From CAXBGS01 sp963975425 (lineage in GTDB: Bacteria > Planctomycetota > Planctomycetia > Pirellulales > Pirellulaceae), in contig CAXBGS010000001.1 of NCBI GenBank assembly GCA_963975425.1, forward strand, positions 186,001 through 250,000: a DNA stretch of 64,000 bases, given 5' to 3'. The position numbers and the translations under genes are program-made. Shown here piece after piece: positions 50,687-60,649 of this stretch. Below the pieces are notes generated by a model that was given only the letters and a program-made list of their open reading frames with translations, was not told the DNA's origin and did no database searches. Position 1 is the stretch's first letter. Every line of letters starts with the position of its first letter.

Positions 50687-50944
50687 TGCGAAACTCCGGA
50701 TGTGCTTCTTTGTTAGATCAGTGCAATTCGATTGTGTGCCCACTCACTTTGTCTCTGTTGACGAGTCATTCCAGTGACGATACTCCGCGAAGTTCACGAT
50801 TCTTCTCAACGACATCAGATCGACGGCTACAGTGAACCTATTAAGTCGTGAAAAGGTTGGGCTCGCGGGCAACAGCTCACACTGTCCGAAAGACATCCTC
50901 TGCGGCCGCGAGTCAGTAGGAACTGCTGTAATTCATCGTGAACC

Positions 50945-52096
50945 TCAAGGGGCGACCGGTGCTTCAATCCATTCGCGATTGAAGCGCGCCATGGTCAAAT
51001 GTTTGTGGGCAAAACCATCATCTCCGCCTCGCTCGTAAAGACAGTAGATCGTTCCGTCCGAGGCGACAGCCAGATCAGAGTATCCACTAATCCCCGGCTG
51101 TAACACACGTGAAACAGGCCAAGTTTGGCAATCGTCTGTGCTCAGCCGAATGGTGACGTTTTCGCGGTGACGAAATCGGTTTTTTCCGTGAAAAGCGGGG
51201 TTCGACGAACTGTCCGGATTGCTGAAGATGAACGTTCCGTCGTTCGTCGCGAATGGTTTTGGTAGCTGGATGATCGCCGCCATGCAGATCGGTTCAAAGA
51301 GCTCTTCGTCGAATTTCACGACAGACCAATTAGTCGCGCCGTCGTCGCTGATTGACAGAGCGCGGCGGTAGTTTCGATTCTCACTGCGGATGTTCAGCAA
51401 GACACGATCATCGGAAAGCTGCGTCGCAATGGTTTCGCTGGGATTGATGAGCGGATCGGGATGCTGGCAGACGATGTCTCCGGTCAACCATGTCTTGCCG
51501 TGGTCGTCGCTGTAAAGGACGGAGACCGCTGATGGGCGATGATGCTTCAGCTCCTTCGACATCCAAATAGGCACAAGCAATCGTCCGTTGCGCAGTTGAA
51601 TTCCGTGCCCCGGTCCGGTTGCGATGACCTTCCAATCGTAATGCTTCCGCAGCGGTTCAACGTCCGACGTGATTTCGCGTGGTTTGCTAAACGTCGCCGC
51701 GTCATCGTCGCTGAACATGTAATAGCAGGTGTGATAGTTGATACAGTACAAGAAATGGATTCGGCCCGATTCGCGGTCAACAATCGCCACGGCGTTGTTC
51801 ACCGTGTCTTTTCCGGAGTCTGCGATCCGCTGCGGTGGCGACCATGTGCGACCACCGTTGGTGCTCCGTGTCAGCAGGATCTCGATGTCAGCCCAGTCGG
51901 ACCGGCTCCCGCGTCGTGCTTCGCAGTAGGCGAGGATCGTTCCTGACTTCGTCACGACGACACCGGGAATACGAAACGTCTCGTACCCAGCCTGCTTCGC
52001 TGTAAAGAGGTCGGTCTTGTCCAGAAATGGTTCCGCACCACGAAGCGATGGCAGGCACAGTGCACAGGCTGCAATAACAATGAAAATGATCCTCAT
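50945..52096 (-). CDS. Exo-alpha-sialidase-like (GH33/BNR) secreted enzyme
   Basis: A 383-residue protein with a signal peptide, the sialidase hallmark YETFRIPGVVV (Arg of the triad) and Asp-box repeats STNGGRTW and SDDHGKTW, plus EARRGSRSDWADIEILLTRS near the acid/base Asp. A full six-bladed propeller length. GH33 enzymes release terminal sialic or related nonulosonic acids, although some planctomycete relatives act on other sugars. The ATG overlaps the stop of the giant PVC protein by ATGA, so the two are translated together. Confidence 0.85.
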   Translation of the reverse strand: MRIIFIVIAACALCLPSLRGAEPFLDKTDLFTAKQAGYETFRIPGVVVTKSGTILAYCEARRGSRSDWADIEILLTRSTNGGRTWSPPQRIADSGKDTVNNAVAIVDRESGRIHFLYCINYHTCYYMFSDDDAATFSKPREITSDVEPLRKHYDWKVIATGPGHGIQLRNGRLLVPIWMSKELKHHRPSAVSVLYSDDHGKTWLTGDIVCQHPDPLINPSETIATQLSDDRVLLNIRSENRNYRRALSISDDGATNWSVVKFDEELFEPICMAAIIQLPKPFATNDGTFIFSNPDSSSNPAFHGKNRFRHRENVTIRLSTDDCQTWPVSRVLQPGISGYSDLAVASDGTIYCLYERGGDDGFAHKHLTMARFNREWIEAPVAP

Positions 52097-55000
52097 TCGT
52101 TTTCCTCATGTCGTTCTATTGCGAACACTTCCAGTTGAATATTCCGGAATCGGACTTCGGTTTTTCCGCCGCTGTGAAGTTGAAAGGCGATGATGCCTCG
52201 GTGGGTTCCTTCGGGGTCATCGAGATCGACGCAAGTCTTGCCGTTGATCTTTGTGATGATGTGATGCCCGTTGGCGATGACTTCGTACTTGTTCCAGTCG
52301 CCAAGCGTCACATGCTGTTCGCCCGACTTGTCCCACAACAGCGCGCGGCCGTGTTCTTCGTAGAGCTTGCCCCACCAACCTTTGCCGACATCCGCTTGAT
52401 AACCACTGACTTCGCCTTTGTGCGCCTTGCTGCGAAATTGAATGCCACTGTTGCCGGCGTTGTCGACAAGCTTCACTTCGAGCGTCAGGTGGAAATCTTC
52501 GGCAGACAAGTCGCTGACAATCCATTCGTTGCGTTTCAGCCCATCGGTGCGCCCGACGAGTTCTCCATTTTCGACCGACCATAATCCTTCAGTGCCGCTC
52601 CAACCCGTCAAGTCGCGACCATTAAATATCGTGGCTGCGTTCTCGGTGTTGGCCAGCATCGGCGTTTGCTGTTTGCCTTGAAGGTAGGCGATCAGCGAAC
52701 GAACTTCGTGCGGGCTGAACTGCTTGAGCTGATCGTCGGGCATCATCGACTTGGTGCCTTCAACACGCTCGTCGACTTCATCCTTCGGAATGATGACTTT
52801 TCGGTCTGAGGTTTGAAGCGTGATGCTATTGTCGTCTTCTGCCTTGATCAGCCCACTGACGAGTCGTCCGTCAGCGGTCAGCAGTGTCGTCGGCAAGTAC
52901 TCTTTGGCCATCACAGAGCTGGGATCGACAATGTTGCTGAGCAGGTAGTCGATGTTGGATCGATTCGATCCCGTCAGGTCTGGTCCGATTTTGAAGCCGG
53001 CTCCGTACAGGACGTGACACTTCATGCAGGTCTTAGCAAAAATCGCGCGTCCGAGTTCCGCATCTGCCGGTGGATGCTTGTCGGACGTGACGAGTGTTTT
53101 CATGTCCGCGATCATTTTCAGTTTGTCGGCTGCCGACTCTCGAGCTGTGCCCCAAACATCTTGCAGCAACGTGTCGATGTTCTTGTTTTTCAAAAACTGC
53201 AACTGACGCACAAGATCTGCCGTCAAATCGGTGCCGGCAATTTGCTTCGATTCGATCGCTTTCAACAAAGTCACGCCGGATGATGCGCGAGCACACAAGG
53301 TGCCAAGTGCCATCCGTCGCTGGTCGGGGGTGAAATCCGCATACGACTTCAGCAGCACCGATGCGACGGACGGATCATCGTACTGCGCAAGTCCACCGAT
53401 CGCGGCTTCTCGCAGCGGGCCGTCAATTGCCAATAAAGATCGTAGAGTTGGAACGAGTCCGGGATCGCCGGCGTCCAGCAGTGAGTTCAGGGCGACGAGT
53501 CGAACTTTGGCTTCGCCGGAGGTGTCTTCGATTTGCGAACGCATTGCAGCAAAGGCAGCTTTGTCACCGAAGGTCACGCCGAGAGCCGTTGCCTGTAAAC
53601 GTACGTCGGCATGGCGGCTTTTCAACAGCCCGGCGGAAACTTCAGACCAATGCTTTGGCGCTTTCACCTGTCGTTGTCCGGCCAGTGCCGATCGGATAGC
53701 GCTAAGGAAAGTGAGTTGCAGGTTCGGCGTCTTTGCGCGGCCAAGTCCGTCCACCAATGCGGTCATCGCTGCATCAGCGCCACCGCTGCCGATACGACGC
53801 AGCATGAACTCACGCAGCAGCGGAATGCTCTCGCCAGCGGACATTGCCAATCCGAGCGCTTTGGCCGTGTCTTGGAGGGCCAGTGGTTCGGCGGCATACC
53901 AGTACAACAGCGGCAGGTTGTGGTCGCTGGCGTCCTCGGCGTGACTTGTGAGTGCGCTGAGCAGTTCCCATCGGTCGTTGAGCGGAAGGTTCTGTGCGGC
54001 AGACGCAAGGTAAAGGCGAACGACTTGCGAGTCGTCAGCTCGTGCAAGCTCGACAAATTTCTTTAGAAACGGCGATGCGTCTCCCTGCTGCTCCATCGCC
54101 AACTGTATGGCCCAGCCGCGAACATAGGGACTTGCATCACCGAGCATCGATTCAATGTTCTTGTTGGACAACGCACCGATGACATGCAACGACCAAGCGG
54201 CTCGCAATCGACGGGTGTCGTCGGAATTATTGGCAAGGACATCGTGCAAGTAAGCGATCGCAGCGGTATCAATCGACCGCGCGGAGGATCGCTCCTGCAA
54301 GTTTCGACGCGAGTGGCGAACGAACCAATCGTTTGTGTGCAGAACCAGTTTGGACAAATCCAGATCGCTCATCGAAGCAAGCGACGTCGCCGGTGCGGAG
54401 CCATCCGACTTGCCGTAGCTGACTTTGTAGATTCGCCCATTCGTTCGGTCGTGGATTTCGGCTTCCCGGCGATGACACGCCTGCATGTCGTACCAATCGA
54501 TCATCCACGCATTCCCGTCCGGGCCGTAGCGAATGTTCAGAATTTGCGACGCCTGATCGCCCGTCATCAGAAAATCCGGGCCGTGGCTGCCAACGTAGCC
54601 GGAACCGTTTGGCTTCAGAACATCCATGTTCAAACGCTGGCCGTGGATGTTGTTCATGAACAACTGATTGCGATACTTCTCGGGCCATTTTCCTCCCAAG
54701 TAGATCATCGCGCCGGCATGAGCATGACCGCCTCCGGCTGCGTCGGACTTGCTATTGCCCCCGTGTGGCGTTGCACCAAGATAGTGCAAGTGATCCGCGA
54801 TCGTCGGAATGTCACGATAGGTGAATGGATTGAAGTGCCGGCCACCCTGCCGCTGATAACGTGCTCCGTCAATGATGTGATACAAGTGAGGAATCACGCA
54901 GGCCGTGATGAACGCTTGCCCGTGATCGTTGAAGTCGACGCCCCACGGATTGCTTGTGCCGTGAGCAAACACGTCGAACTCGTGTCTGAGCGGATGGTAT

Positions 55001-57888
55001 CGCCAAACCGCACAATTCAATGGAACGCGCTCGGCATCCGGGGTTCCCGGCTTGCCGACTTTGGAATGAGTGAACACGCCGTGGCAACCGTACAACCAGC
55101 CGTCCGGCCCCCAGATGAACGCATTCAACGTTTCATGCGTGTCTTCATAACCCCAACCGTCCAGCAAAATCTCTGGTGCGGAATCCGGTTTGTCGTCGCC
55201 ATCACGGTCGGGAATGAACATCAAGTACGGTGCCGCTCCGACCCACACGCCGCCGAAGCCGACTTCCAAACCGCTGACCAAATTCAGTCCTTCGGCGAAC
55301 ACCTTGCGATTGTCAAGCGATCCATCTCCATCGGTGTCTTCAAAGATCAAGATGCGATCGCTTCCCTTGTCGCCTTTCGCTCGAATCGGGTACTCGTACG
55401 CTTCTGCGATCCAGACGCGGCCTCGATCGTCGATCGCCATCGCGATCGGTTGCTGCACCTGCGGTTCGGCCGCACCGACCGTGACTGAAAACCCTTCGGG
55501 AAGTTTCATTGCGTCCGCAGCATCTTCAGCTGACAAGCCCGCGTGCGGATACTCGTCTGCCTTCAAAGCAATCTTCATCGGCGTGATGTCCGACGGCTTT
55601 GCATCGTGCAGTCGAAAATGGTCGAAGTTGAGGTGCCCCCAGCCGCCGGTGTGCGAGTCGACCAGTCGCACCATGATTTCCCGCCCCATGTGCGGACGCA
55701 AGTCGACTGTGATCCGCCGCATCGTTTCGCTTTTGGTGCCGATCATTGTGTAAACCGCTTTGCCAGTGCCTTTGCGAACCAGTTCGACACGTGTTTTTTC
55801 GCTGTCGCCTCCGTTGGTCAGGAAGGTGGCGTAGCGGTGATCGACGACAAACGGCGCGGACGTCAGTGTCCCCGTACCCTTGTCACCCAGTTTTTCATAA
55901 CCGCCGATCCAATAGTCGCCTTCGTGGTTGCTGCGCATGTCTTGGCGTCGAGCGAAAACGGTGTCACCTTTGACCGGTTGGCCTTCCCACGCGTTTCCTT
56001 CGGCAATCCAATCGGCCAACGTGCCGGTTTCAAAATCCAGATTCAGCTCGCGACCATCCGTCGACTTGGCTTTGAAGTTGGCGATGGAGGCGACCGGCTT
56101 TGCCCTGACGGCTGTTCCAGCCACAAAACTACCGTCCGCTTTTTTGATCCGAAGGTAGTCGATCGCGAACATATAGGCCTTTGCGGCTTTGGGATTCGCA
56201 CCAACCATTTGCACGTTCAATGTGTGCTTCTTTCCCTCGACAGCGATCCCCGGAAACGAAAGGACTCCAGTGGTGACAACGTCGGTGTGATAAAGATCGA
56301 TCGGTGGGCCAAGCGGTTTGTCGTCCAACGATAACTGCACGATGCCATAATCGCGGGCGCAGGTGAGCACAACTTCGACATCGACCGTGCCCGTGAAATT
56401 CGGCAACGGCAGCGCGAGTTTGTCGGCAGGTTTCGCACCCGTCCACCAAAGTTGCGACTTGTTGCTCCACCGATCGCCACGAAACCTCGACATATCCTGA
56501 GCTTTCGCGCTGCCACCGGTTGCTTTGCCGGCCAGCGTTTCGCCTTCGATTGATCCGGCAACACGCCCCGTTTTTGCGTCGATCTTCGACTTCGGTCCAC
56601 GCAACGCTTCAGCACCTTCGACCTTTGGCAACTTTGGCCCCGTGTAGAGCTTCGGCTGAGCGGCCGCGAACTCTTTTTCACTGACGGGTTTCACCTGATG
56701 CGTCAACACATGCGTTCCCAACATGCCGCCGACCACGATGTCCGGCTGCTTGTCGTTGTTGACGTCGACGATGGACACCTGCCGACCGATGCCTGCTTCG
56801 CCGTCAGCCTTATAAGGAATCCAGTCTACGCCGTCGTTTCCGCGAACCAGTTTGAACCAATACACAACCGCGCCGGCATCCCACTGAGGACTCTGGCGAT
56901 GATGCGACCAATACGTCTTTCCGGTAACGATATCTTTCAGCCCGTCGCCATCCATGTCGGCCAGCGCGAGCGAATGCAGTTCGCTAAACACCACGCCGTA
57001 TTTGTTCTCCGATGGGTGCTCGCCCATGATCAAGTGGTGTTTGAATGTCGGCTCGTTCTTGTCACCATCGTTGACTTGTTCGTACCAGCCGAGACCAAAC
57101 TCATGAGCTCGATGGCTGGTGATGATGTCGTTGTCGCCGTCTCCATCGACGTCGTAAGCGTACATTTCGGCGCCACCGTAACCTTCGGTGAACGAAACCG
57201 TGTGCGGCATCCAACGCGACGTCAATTGATGCGTCAGCGGTTGTTCAAACCAGCCATTGGAGTGAATCAGGTCGATCCGACCATCGCCATTGACATCGCC
57301 GACACCCAGCCCGTGCCCGAACTTTTTCGCCGTGATCTGTTCCGAGATTGGATGAAACTCCCACGACTCAAACGGATGCTCCCAGTCGATCGTTGCAAAC
57401 CCAAAGAAGCCGTCTCGTGTGCAAACCAGTTCCGGCTTTTCATCGCCAACGATGTTGATCAACTGCGGTGATTCGTTAGAAACCCAATCGAACACCTGAT
57501 GTTTGGGCCAATGCTTGTCGAAACCGTCTTCGCCGGGATTCTCGTAGACATACGCAGGGGTTCCGGGAAAGCCAACTACGAAGACATCTTTGCGTCCATC
57601 ACCGTTGAAGTCGTATAGCCAACTAAAAAAGTTGTCCGCATACCGATCTCTATTCTGCGGAACCGGCTTGTAGATCTCGTGCTTTGCTGTGAATTTCGGA
57701 CCTTCAAACCAATACGGCCCGTAAACCACATCCGCGACACCATCGCCATTCACATCAGCGGCGTTCGCGCCTTCGGAGAAATAAGTCTCAGAGAGCTGTT
57801 GCCGCTTGAAGGAGTGAACGACAAGTTCGTCGGCAAACAAAGACGACGTTGATAGCAGGAAGGCGATCAGGAGTACTCGTTGCAACAT
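52093..57888 (-). CDS. Giant PVC-type heme-binding dehydrogenase-like protein with VCBS, HEAT, cytochrome c and DUF1080 domains
   Basis: About 1931 residues (signal peptide LLIAFLLSTSSLFA; ATG 57909 is an alternative start). The order is: an FG-GAP/VCBS propeller with repeated DVNGDGxxD calcium loops (1-430), a galactose-binding-like module, a GH32-C-like sandwich (GGWGHLNFDHFRLHD), then the PVC membrane-bound dehydrogenase propeller (LPEGFSVTVGAAEPQVQQPI, CHGVFTHSKV). HEAT repeats (1230-1560), a cytochrome c site CMKCH with axial Met in the adjacent loop, and a C-terminal DUF1080 3-keto-disaccharide hydrolase domain (WSVENGELVGRTD, NSGIQFRSKAHKG) follow. It probably oxidises a carbohydrate and passes electrons to a heme, then hydrolyses the keto-product. 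Substrate unknown. Confidence 0.85.
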   Translation of the reverse strand: MLQRVLLIAFLLSTSSLFADELVVHSFKRQQLSETYFSEGANAADVNGDGVADVVYGPYWFEGPKFTAKHEIYKPVPQNRDRYADNFFSWLYDFNGDGRKDVFVVGFPGTPAYVYENPGEDGFDKHWPKHQVFDWVSNESPQLINIVGDEKPELVCTRDGFFGFATIDWEHPFESWEFHPISEQITAKKFGHGLGVGDVNGDGRIDLIHSNGWFEQPLTHQLTSRWMPHTVSFTEGYGGAEMYAYDVDGDGDNDIITSHRAHEFGLGWYEQVNDGDKNEPTFKHHLIMGEHPSENKYGVVFSELHSLALADMDGDGLKDIVTGKTYWSHHRQSPQWDAGAVVYWFKLVRGNDGVDWIPYKADGEAGIGRQVSIVDVNNDKQPDIVVGGMLGTHVLTHQVKPVSEKEFAAAQPKLYTGPKLPKVEGAEALRGPKSKIDAKTGRVAGSIEGETLAGKATGGSAKAQDMSRFRGDRWSNKSQLWWTGAKPADKLALPLPNFTGTVDVEVVLTCARDYGIVQLSLDDKPLGPPIDLYHTDVVTTGVLSFPGIAVEGKKHTLNVQMVGANPKAAKAYMFAIDYLRIKKADGSFVAGTAVRAKPVASIANFKAKSTDGRELNLDFETGTLADWIAEGNAWEGQPVKGDTVFARRQDMRSNHEGDYWIGGYEKLGDKGTGTLTSAPFVVDHRYATFLTNGGDSEKTRVELVRKGTGKAVYTMIGTKSETMRRITVDLRPHMGREIMVRLVDSHTGGWGHLNFDHFRLHDAKPSDITPMKIALKADEYPHAGLSAEDAADAMKLPEGFSVTVGAAEPQVQQPIAMAIDDRGRVWIAEAYEYPIRAKGDKGSDRILIFEDTDGDGSLDNRKVFAEGLNLVSGLEVGFGGVWVGAAPYLMFIPDRDGDDKPDSAPEILLDGWGYEDTHETLNAFIWGPDGWLYGCHGVFTHSKVGKPGTPDAERVPLNCAVWRYHPLRHEFDVFAHGTSNPWGVDFNDHGQAFITACVIPHLYHIIDGARYQRQGGRHFNPFTYRDIPTIADHLHYLGATPHGGNSKSDAAGGGHAHAGAMIYLGGKWPEKYRNQLFMNNIHGQRLNMDVLKPNGSGYVGSHGPDFLMTGDQASQILNIRYGPDGNAWMIDWYDMQACHRREAEIHDRTNGRIYKVSYGKSDGSAPATSLASMSDLDLSKLVLHTNDWFVRHSRRNLQERSSARSIDTAAIAYLHDVLANNSDDTRRLRAAWSLHVIGALSNKNIESMLGDASPYVRGWAIQLAMEQQGDASPFLKKFVELARADDSQVVRLYLASAAQNLPLNDRWELLSALTSHAEDASDHNLPLLYWYAAEPLALQDTAKALGLAMSAGESIPLLREFMLRRIGSGGADAAMTALVDGLGRAKTPNLQLTFLSAIRSALAGQRQVKAPKHWSEVSAGLLKSRHADVRLQATALGVTFGDKAAFAAMRSQIEDTSGEAKVRLVALNSLLDAGDPGLVPTLRSLLAIDGPLREAAIGGLAQYDDPSVASVLLKSYADFTPDQRRMALGTLCARASSGVTLLKAIESKQIAGTDLTADLVRQLQFLKNKNIDTLLQDVWGTARESAADKLKMIADMKTLVTSDKHPPADAELGRAIFAKTCMKCHVLYGAGFKIGPDLTGSNRSNIDYLLSNIVDPSSVMAKEYLPTTLLTADGRLVSGLIKAEDDNSITLQTSDRKVIIPKDEVDERVEGTKSMMPDDQLKQFSPHEVRSLIAYLQGKQQTPMLANTENAATIFNGRDLTGWSGTEGLWSVENGELVGRTDGLKRNEWIVSDLSAEDFHLTLEVKLVDNAGNSGIQFRSKAHKGEVSGYQADVGKGWWGKLYEEHGRALLWDKSGEQHVTLGDWNKYEVIANGHHIITKINGKTCVDLDDPEGTHRGIIAFQLHSGGKTEVRFRNIQLEVFAIERHEENE

Positions 57889-57982
57889 GGAAAGATCTCG
57901 GGAAGACATTGATGTCGATTGGGGATGAAACAGACAGGTTGTTGAAGTGTGAGTTAGCGCAAGAAACCGTCAGCGACTTGAT

Positions 57983-59731
57983 CTACGGATTCCAGACGAA
58001 CAGGATTCGCGTGAGCAGCCATGTTCCGGCGACTAGCCCGACGCAACTTGCCGTTACCATCACGAATCCACGACTGTACCAACCGGGAAACGACGCGCGG
58101 GCAAGTTCAATGTTGCTGTCGGCGCCAAACCACTTGTCGCGCGAATCGGTTTCGGTGATCCGATTCAATTCTGTCTCGTCGATTCGTTCGTGCAAGTCAT
58201 CGGCCAGTCCAGCGTCGACAAGTGCTGGCAACCGGATTCCGGCCGCAACAAGTCGATCTTCTTGGCCGATCGGCGTGTTCATTGTCGCGTAAAACCGATC
58301 GAGTTGCTGCTTCGGCTGAATCGATCCAAACAGGCAGCCAAAATACATGCCGGCCAGCGATAGTATTGTCGGCACAAAAACGCTGGTTGCAAACGCTGCG
58401 TCGGCGTCAGCAAAGTAGCGACCTTCGCCAGTCATCAGGCGGTAAATGATCTGATGTGATGCGATGCCGAGGATCAGTGACAACCACATGCCGGTCGTGT
58501 TTGCTCGCCGCCACACCACGCCGAAGTAGATCGGGATTCCAAGAAACGAAAGTAATGCCATGCATAGCTTGACGTAGTCTTTGATGTTGTCGAACCAAAA
58601 CGTCGACGCTGCGGCGACCAGAATTGATGCAACGGCCCAGCAACGGGCGGCCATCAAATAGTGCTCCGGAGTTTTCCCCGGTGAGAGGACTTTGCGATAC
58701 AGGTAGTCAATCGAAAGCGCGGATGACGTCGTCGCATAAGTGTCTGCAGAAGACATGGCAGCCGCAAAGAAGCTGGCTATCATCATCCCTACGACCCCGA
58801 TACCGATCGGCAGCACCTGCTTCATGACGATACCCCACGCGAGTTCCGGATCGGACATTTCGGGCACGAGTGTCGCGAACAGAATGCCGTAGACAGCAAA
58901 AAGCAAGGTCACAATGCGTTTCCAAAGGTGGCCCCACGCGCATTGTGTCGCGGTTCGCTCGTCTTTGGAGACCGCAATCCAGTTGTAAATCCATGGCGCA
59001 GCAATGCCACCGGCCAATGCCGAAACATTCAGGGCGATCACCGTCGACATCGTCATGCCTTCGCCGGTGAAGTCCCAAGTCGAAGCGGGCAATGCCTTGA
59101 GTGTTTCGTAACCGCCGCTAGCGCTCCAAACGAAGGGCAACATGACGAACCCAAGAATCAGCAGGCACATCACGCCCTGCAGCAAGTCCGTCAGCAGTGC
59201 TGACATCATTCCTCCGGAGAATACGTACGCCGCGACCACTCCCGAAATGGACCACACACAGACGGACAACGGAAGTTCGGTGAACCCGGCAAGAATCTTT
59301 GCAATCGCCAAAACAAACATCCCGATGAACAGGACGCAGACGATGGTTGCAATGATGGCGTACAACGCGGCCACACCTCGACTGTACCTCATCTCAAGGA
59401 ACTCAGCCAAGTTGTAGACGCGAGCGCGGCGATAGTAGATCGAGAACAAATAGTAAACCGGCGTCGCAAACAGGAAACTCCACCAGTACCAAACGCCCGA
59501 TAAACCGCTCGTGTAGGACTGGCCACTGACGACAACCGCTTCGTTTCCCGCGATTGCCGATGCAAAGACGAAGACAAATGAAACGAGCGGCCCCCAGCGT
59601 CCACCAGCAACAAAGAAATCACCAAGGTTCTTCGTCTTCTTCGCGCCCAGAAACACGCCGAGGTACAGGATCAGGCTGAAGTAGCCAGCCAGCACAAGCA
59701 AATCGATGAAGTGGATTCCGAGGAAACTCAT
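57983..59731 (-). CDS. Sodium:solute symporter (SSS family)
   Basis: A 582-residue inner-membrane transporter with about 13 membrane spans. KNLGDFFVAGGRWGPLVSF is the SSS N-terminal signature, SAIAGNEAVVVSGQSY precedes the Na-binding region, and MIASFFAAAMSSADTYATTS is the TM8 sodium-site motif. An inserted cytoplasmic loop of about 80 residues precedes the final helix, an addition seen in planctomycete members. It probably imports the sugar or sialic-acid-like product of its neighbours using the sodium gradient. It starts 19 bp after the SDR gene. Confidence 0.9.
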   Translation of the reverse strand: MSFLGIHFIDLLVLAGYFSLILYLGVFLGAKKTKNLGDFFVAGGRWGPLVSFVFVFASAIAGNEAVVVSGQSYTSGLSGVWYWWSFLFATPVYYLFSIYYRRARVYNLAEFLEMRYSRGVAALYAIIATIVCVLFIGMFVLAIAKILAGFTELPLSVCVWSISGVVAAYVFSGGMMSALLTDLLQGVMCLLILGFVMLPFVWSASGGYETLKALPASTWDFTGEGMTMSTVIALNVSALAGGIAAPWIYNWIAVSKDERTATQCAWGHLWKRIVTLLFAVYGILFATLVPEMSDPELAWGIVMKQVLPIGIGVVGMMIASFFAAAMSSADTYATTSSALSIDYLYRKVLSPGKTPEHYLMAARCWAVASILVAAASTFWFDNIKDYVKLCMALLSFLGIPIYFGVVWRRANTTGMWLSLILGIASHQIIYRLMTGEGRYFADADAAFATSVFVPTILSLAGMYFGCLFGSIQPKQQLDRFYATMNTPIGQEDRLVAAGIRLPALVDAGLADDLHERIDETELNRITETDSRDKWFGADSNIELARASFPGWYSRGFVMVTASCVGLVAGTWLLTRILFVWNP

Positions 59732-59750
59732 GGCTCGCTTTGCTCACACA

Positions 59751-60476
59751 CTACATTGCCTGCTCGCCGGGAATCACCATCATCACGGGAATGCGAACGT
59801 GTGCCGGTTGCTCAAGCACGAAGCGGACACAGCGAGCGATGTCTGCAGGCAGCAATGGGTTAGCGATGCCAAGCACTTCTTTCGGATGCACGGGGAAGTG
59901 GTTCTGCAATTCGGTTTCGACCACGCCCGGTTCGATCACTCTCACTTTGACGTTCGTCTTGGCAACCTCCATTCGCAACGCTTCCGAGAGCGCTTCGATG
60001 GCGTACTTGGTTCCCGCGTACACGCCGGTACCGGGACGCACCTTGGTGCCCAGAATACTGGAGACGTTGATCAGATGCCCCGAGCCAGCTTGTTGAAAAT
60101 GCTTGACCGCCGTGTACGCCATGCGCGTGGCGGCCTCGACGTTGACTTGTACCATCCGGCACATCTCGTCAATATCAACGTCCTCAATCTTCCCCGCATG
60201 CATGATCCCGGCGCTGTTAAAGACCACATCAAGCCGCCCGAATTTTTCCAACGCACAAGCCACAAGTCGCTGTGGTGCCGCTTCATCGGCAATGTCGATC
60301 GCGATGACTTCGCAATCTCCAAGTTCGCCGGCGAGCGCCTCCAGTTTCTCCGCTCGGCGAGCTGTCAGAACGAGCCTCATCCCGGCGGCATTCAGTTCTC
60401 GTGCGACTCCACCTCCGATGCCGCTGGAGGCACCCGTGATGATGGCAACGTGACGGTATAGGGGACTTTGACTCAA
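59751..60476 (-). CDS. Short-chain dehydrogenase/reductase
   Basis: The likely start is TTG at 60476, 7 bases after a GGAG site; the longer frame to 60542 has no ribosome site. The product of about 241 residues is a classical SDR: TGASSGIGGG, NSAGIM, catalytic Ser in SSILG, YAGTK (Tyr/Lys), and VIEPGVVET. The ending VMMVIPGEQAM resembles sugar-alcohol or serine-3-dehydrogenase-like enzymes. First gene of the operon with the symporter, controlled from the 60.48-60.65 kb gap shared with the GntR gene. Confidence 0.85.
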   Translation of the reverse strand: MSQSPLYRHVAIITGASSGIGGGVARELNAAGMRLVLTARRAEKLEALAGELGDCEVIAIDIADEAAPQRLVACALEKFGRLDVVFNSAGIMHAGKIEDVDIDEMCRMVQVNVEAATRMAYTAVKHFQQAGSGHLINVSSILGTKVRPGTGVYAGTKYAIEALSEALRMEVAKTNVKVRVIEPGVVETELQNHFPVHPKEVLGIANPLLPADIARCVRFVLEQPAHVRIPVMMVIPGEQAM

Positions 60477-60649
60477 CAACTCTCTCCGGTTCAATATGCA
60501 AAAAGGTCTTACCAGTGTAGTCAATCCGGAATGGATGGGCAACGCAATGTCGCGTATTGATGCAGATTACTTGCCATTAGATAGTCATCTGGTATGATAA
60601 GTGTCCGCCGTGCCGCTTCGTTCCCATGCTACCCACGTTGTCCTGATCA

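Noticed and set aside
54184..55488. 434-codon plus-strand ORF
   Set aside because: It lies wholly antisense to the dehydrogenase and HEAT parts of the giant PVC protein, whose domains are unmistakable. No motif in the antisense frame.
60580..60600. FadR-type operator before the GntR gene
   Set aside because: CTGGTATGATA near 60590 only loosely resembles TGGT-N-ACCA half-sites and is not a good palindrome.
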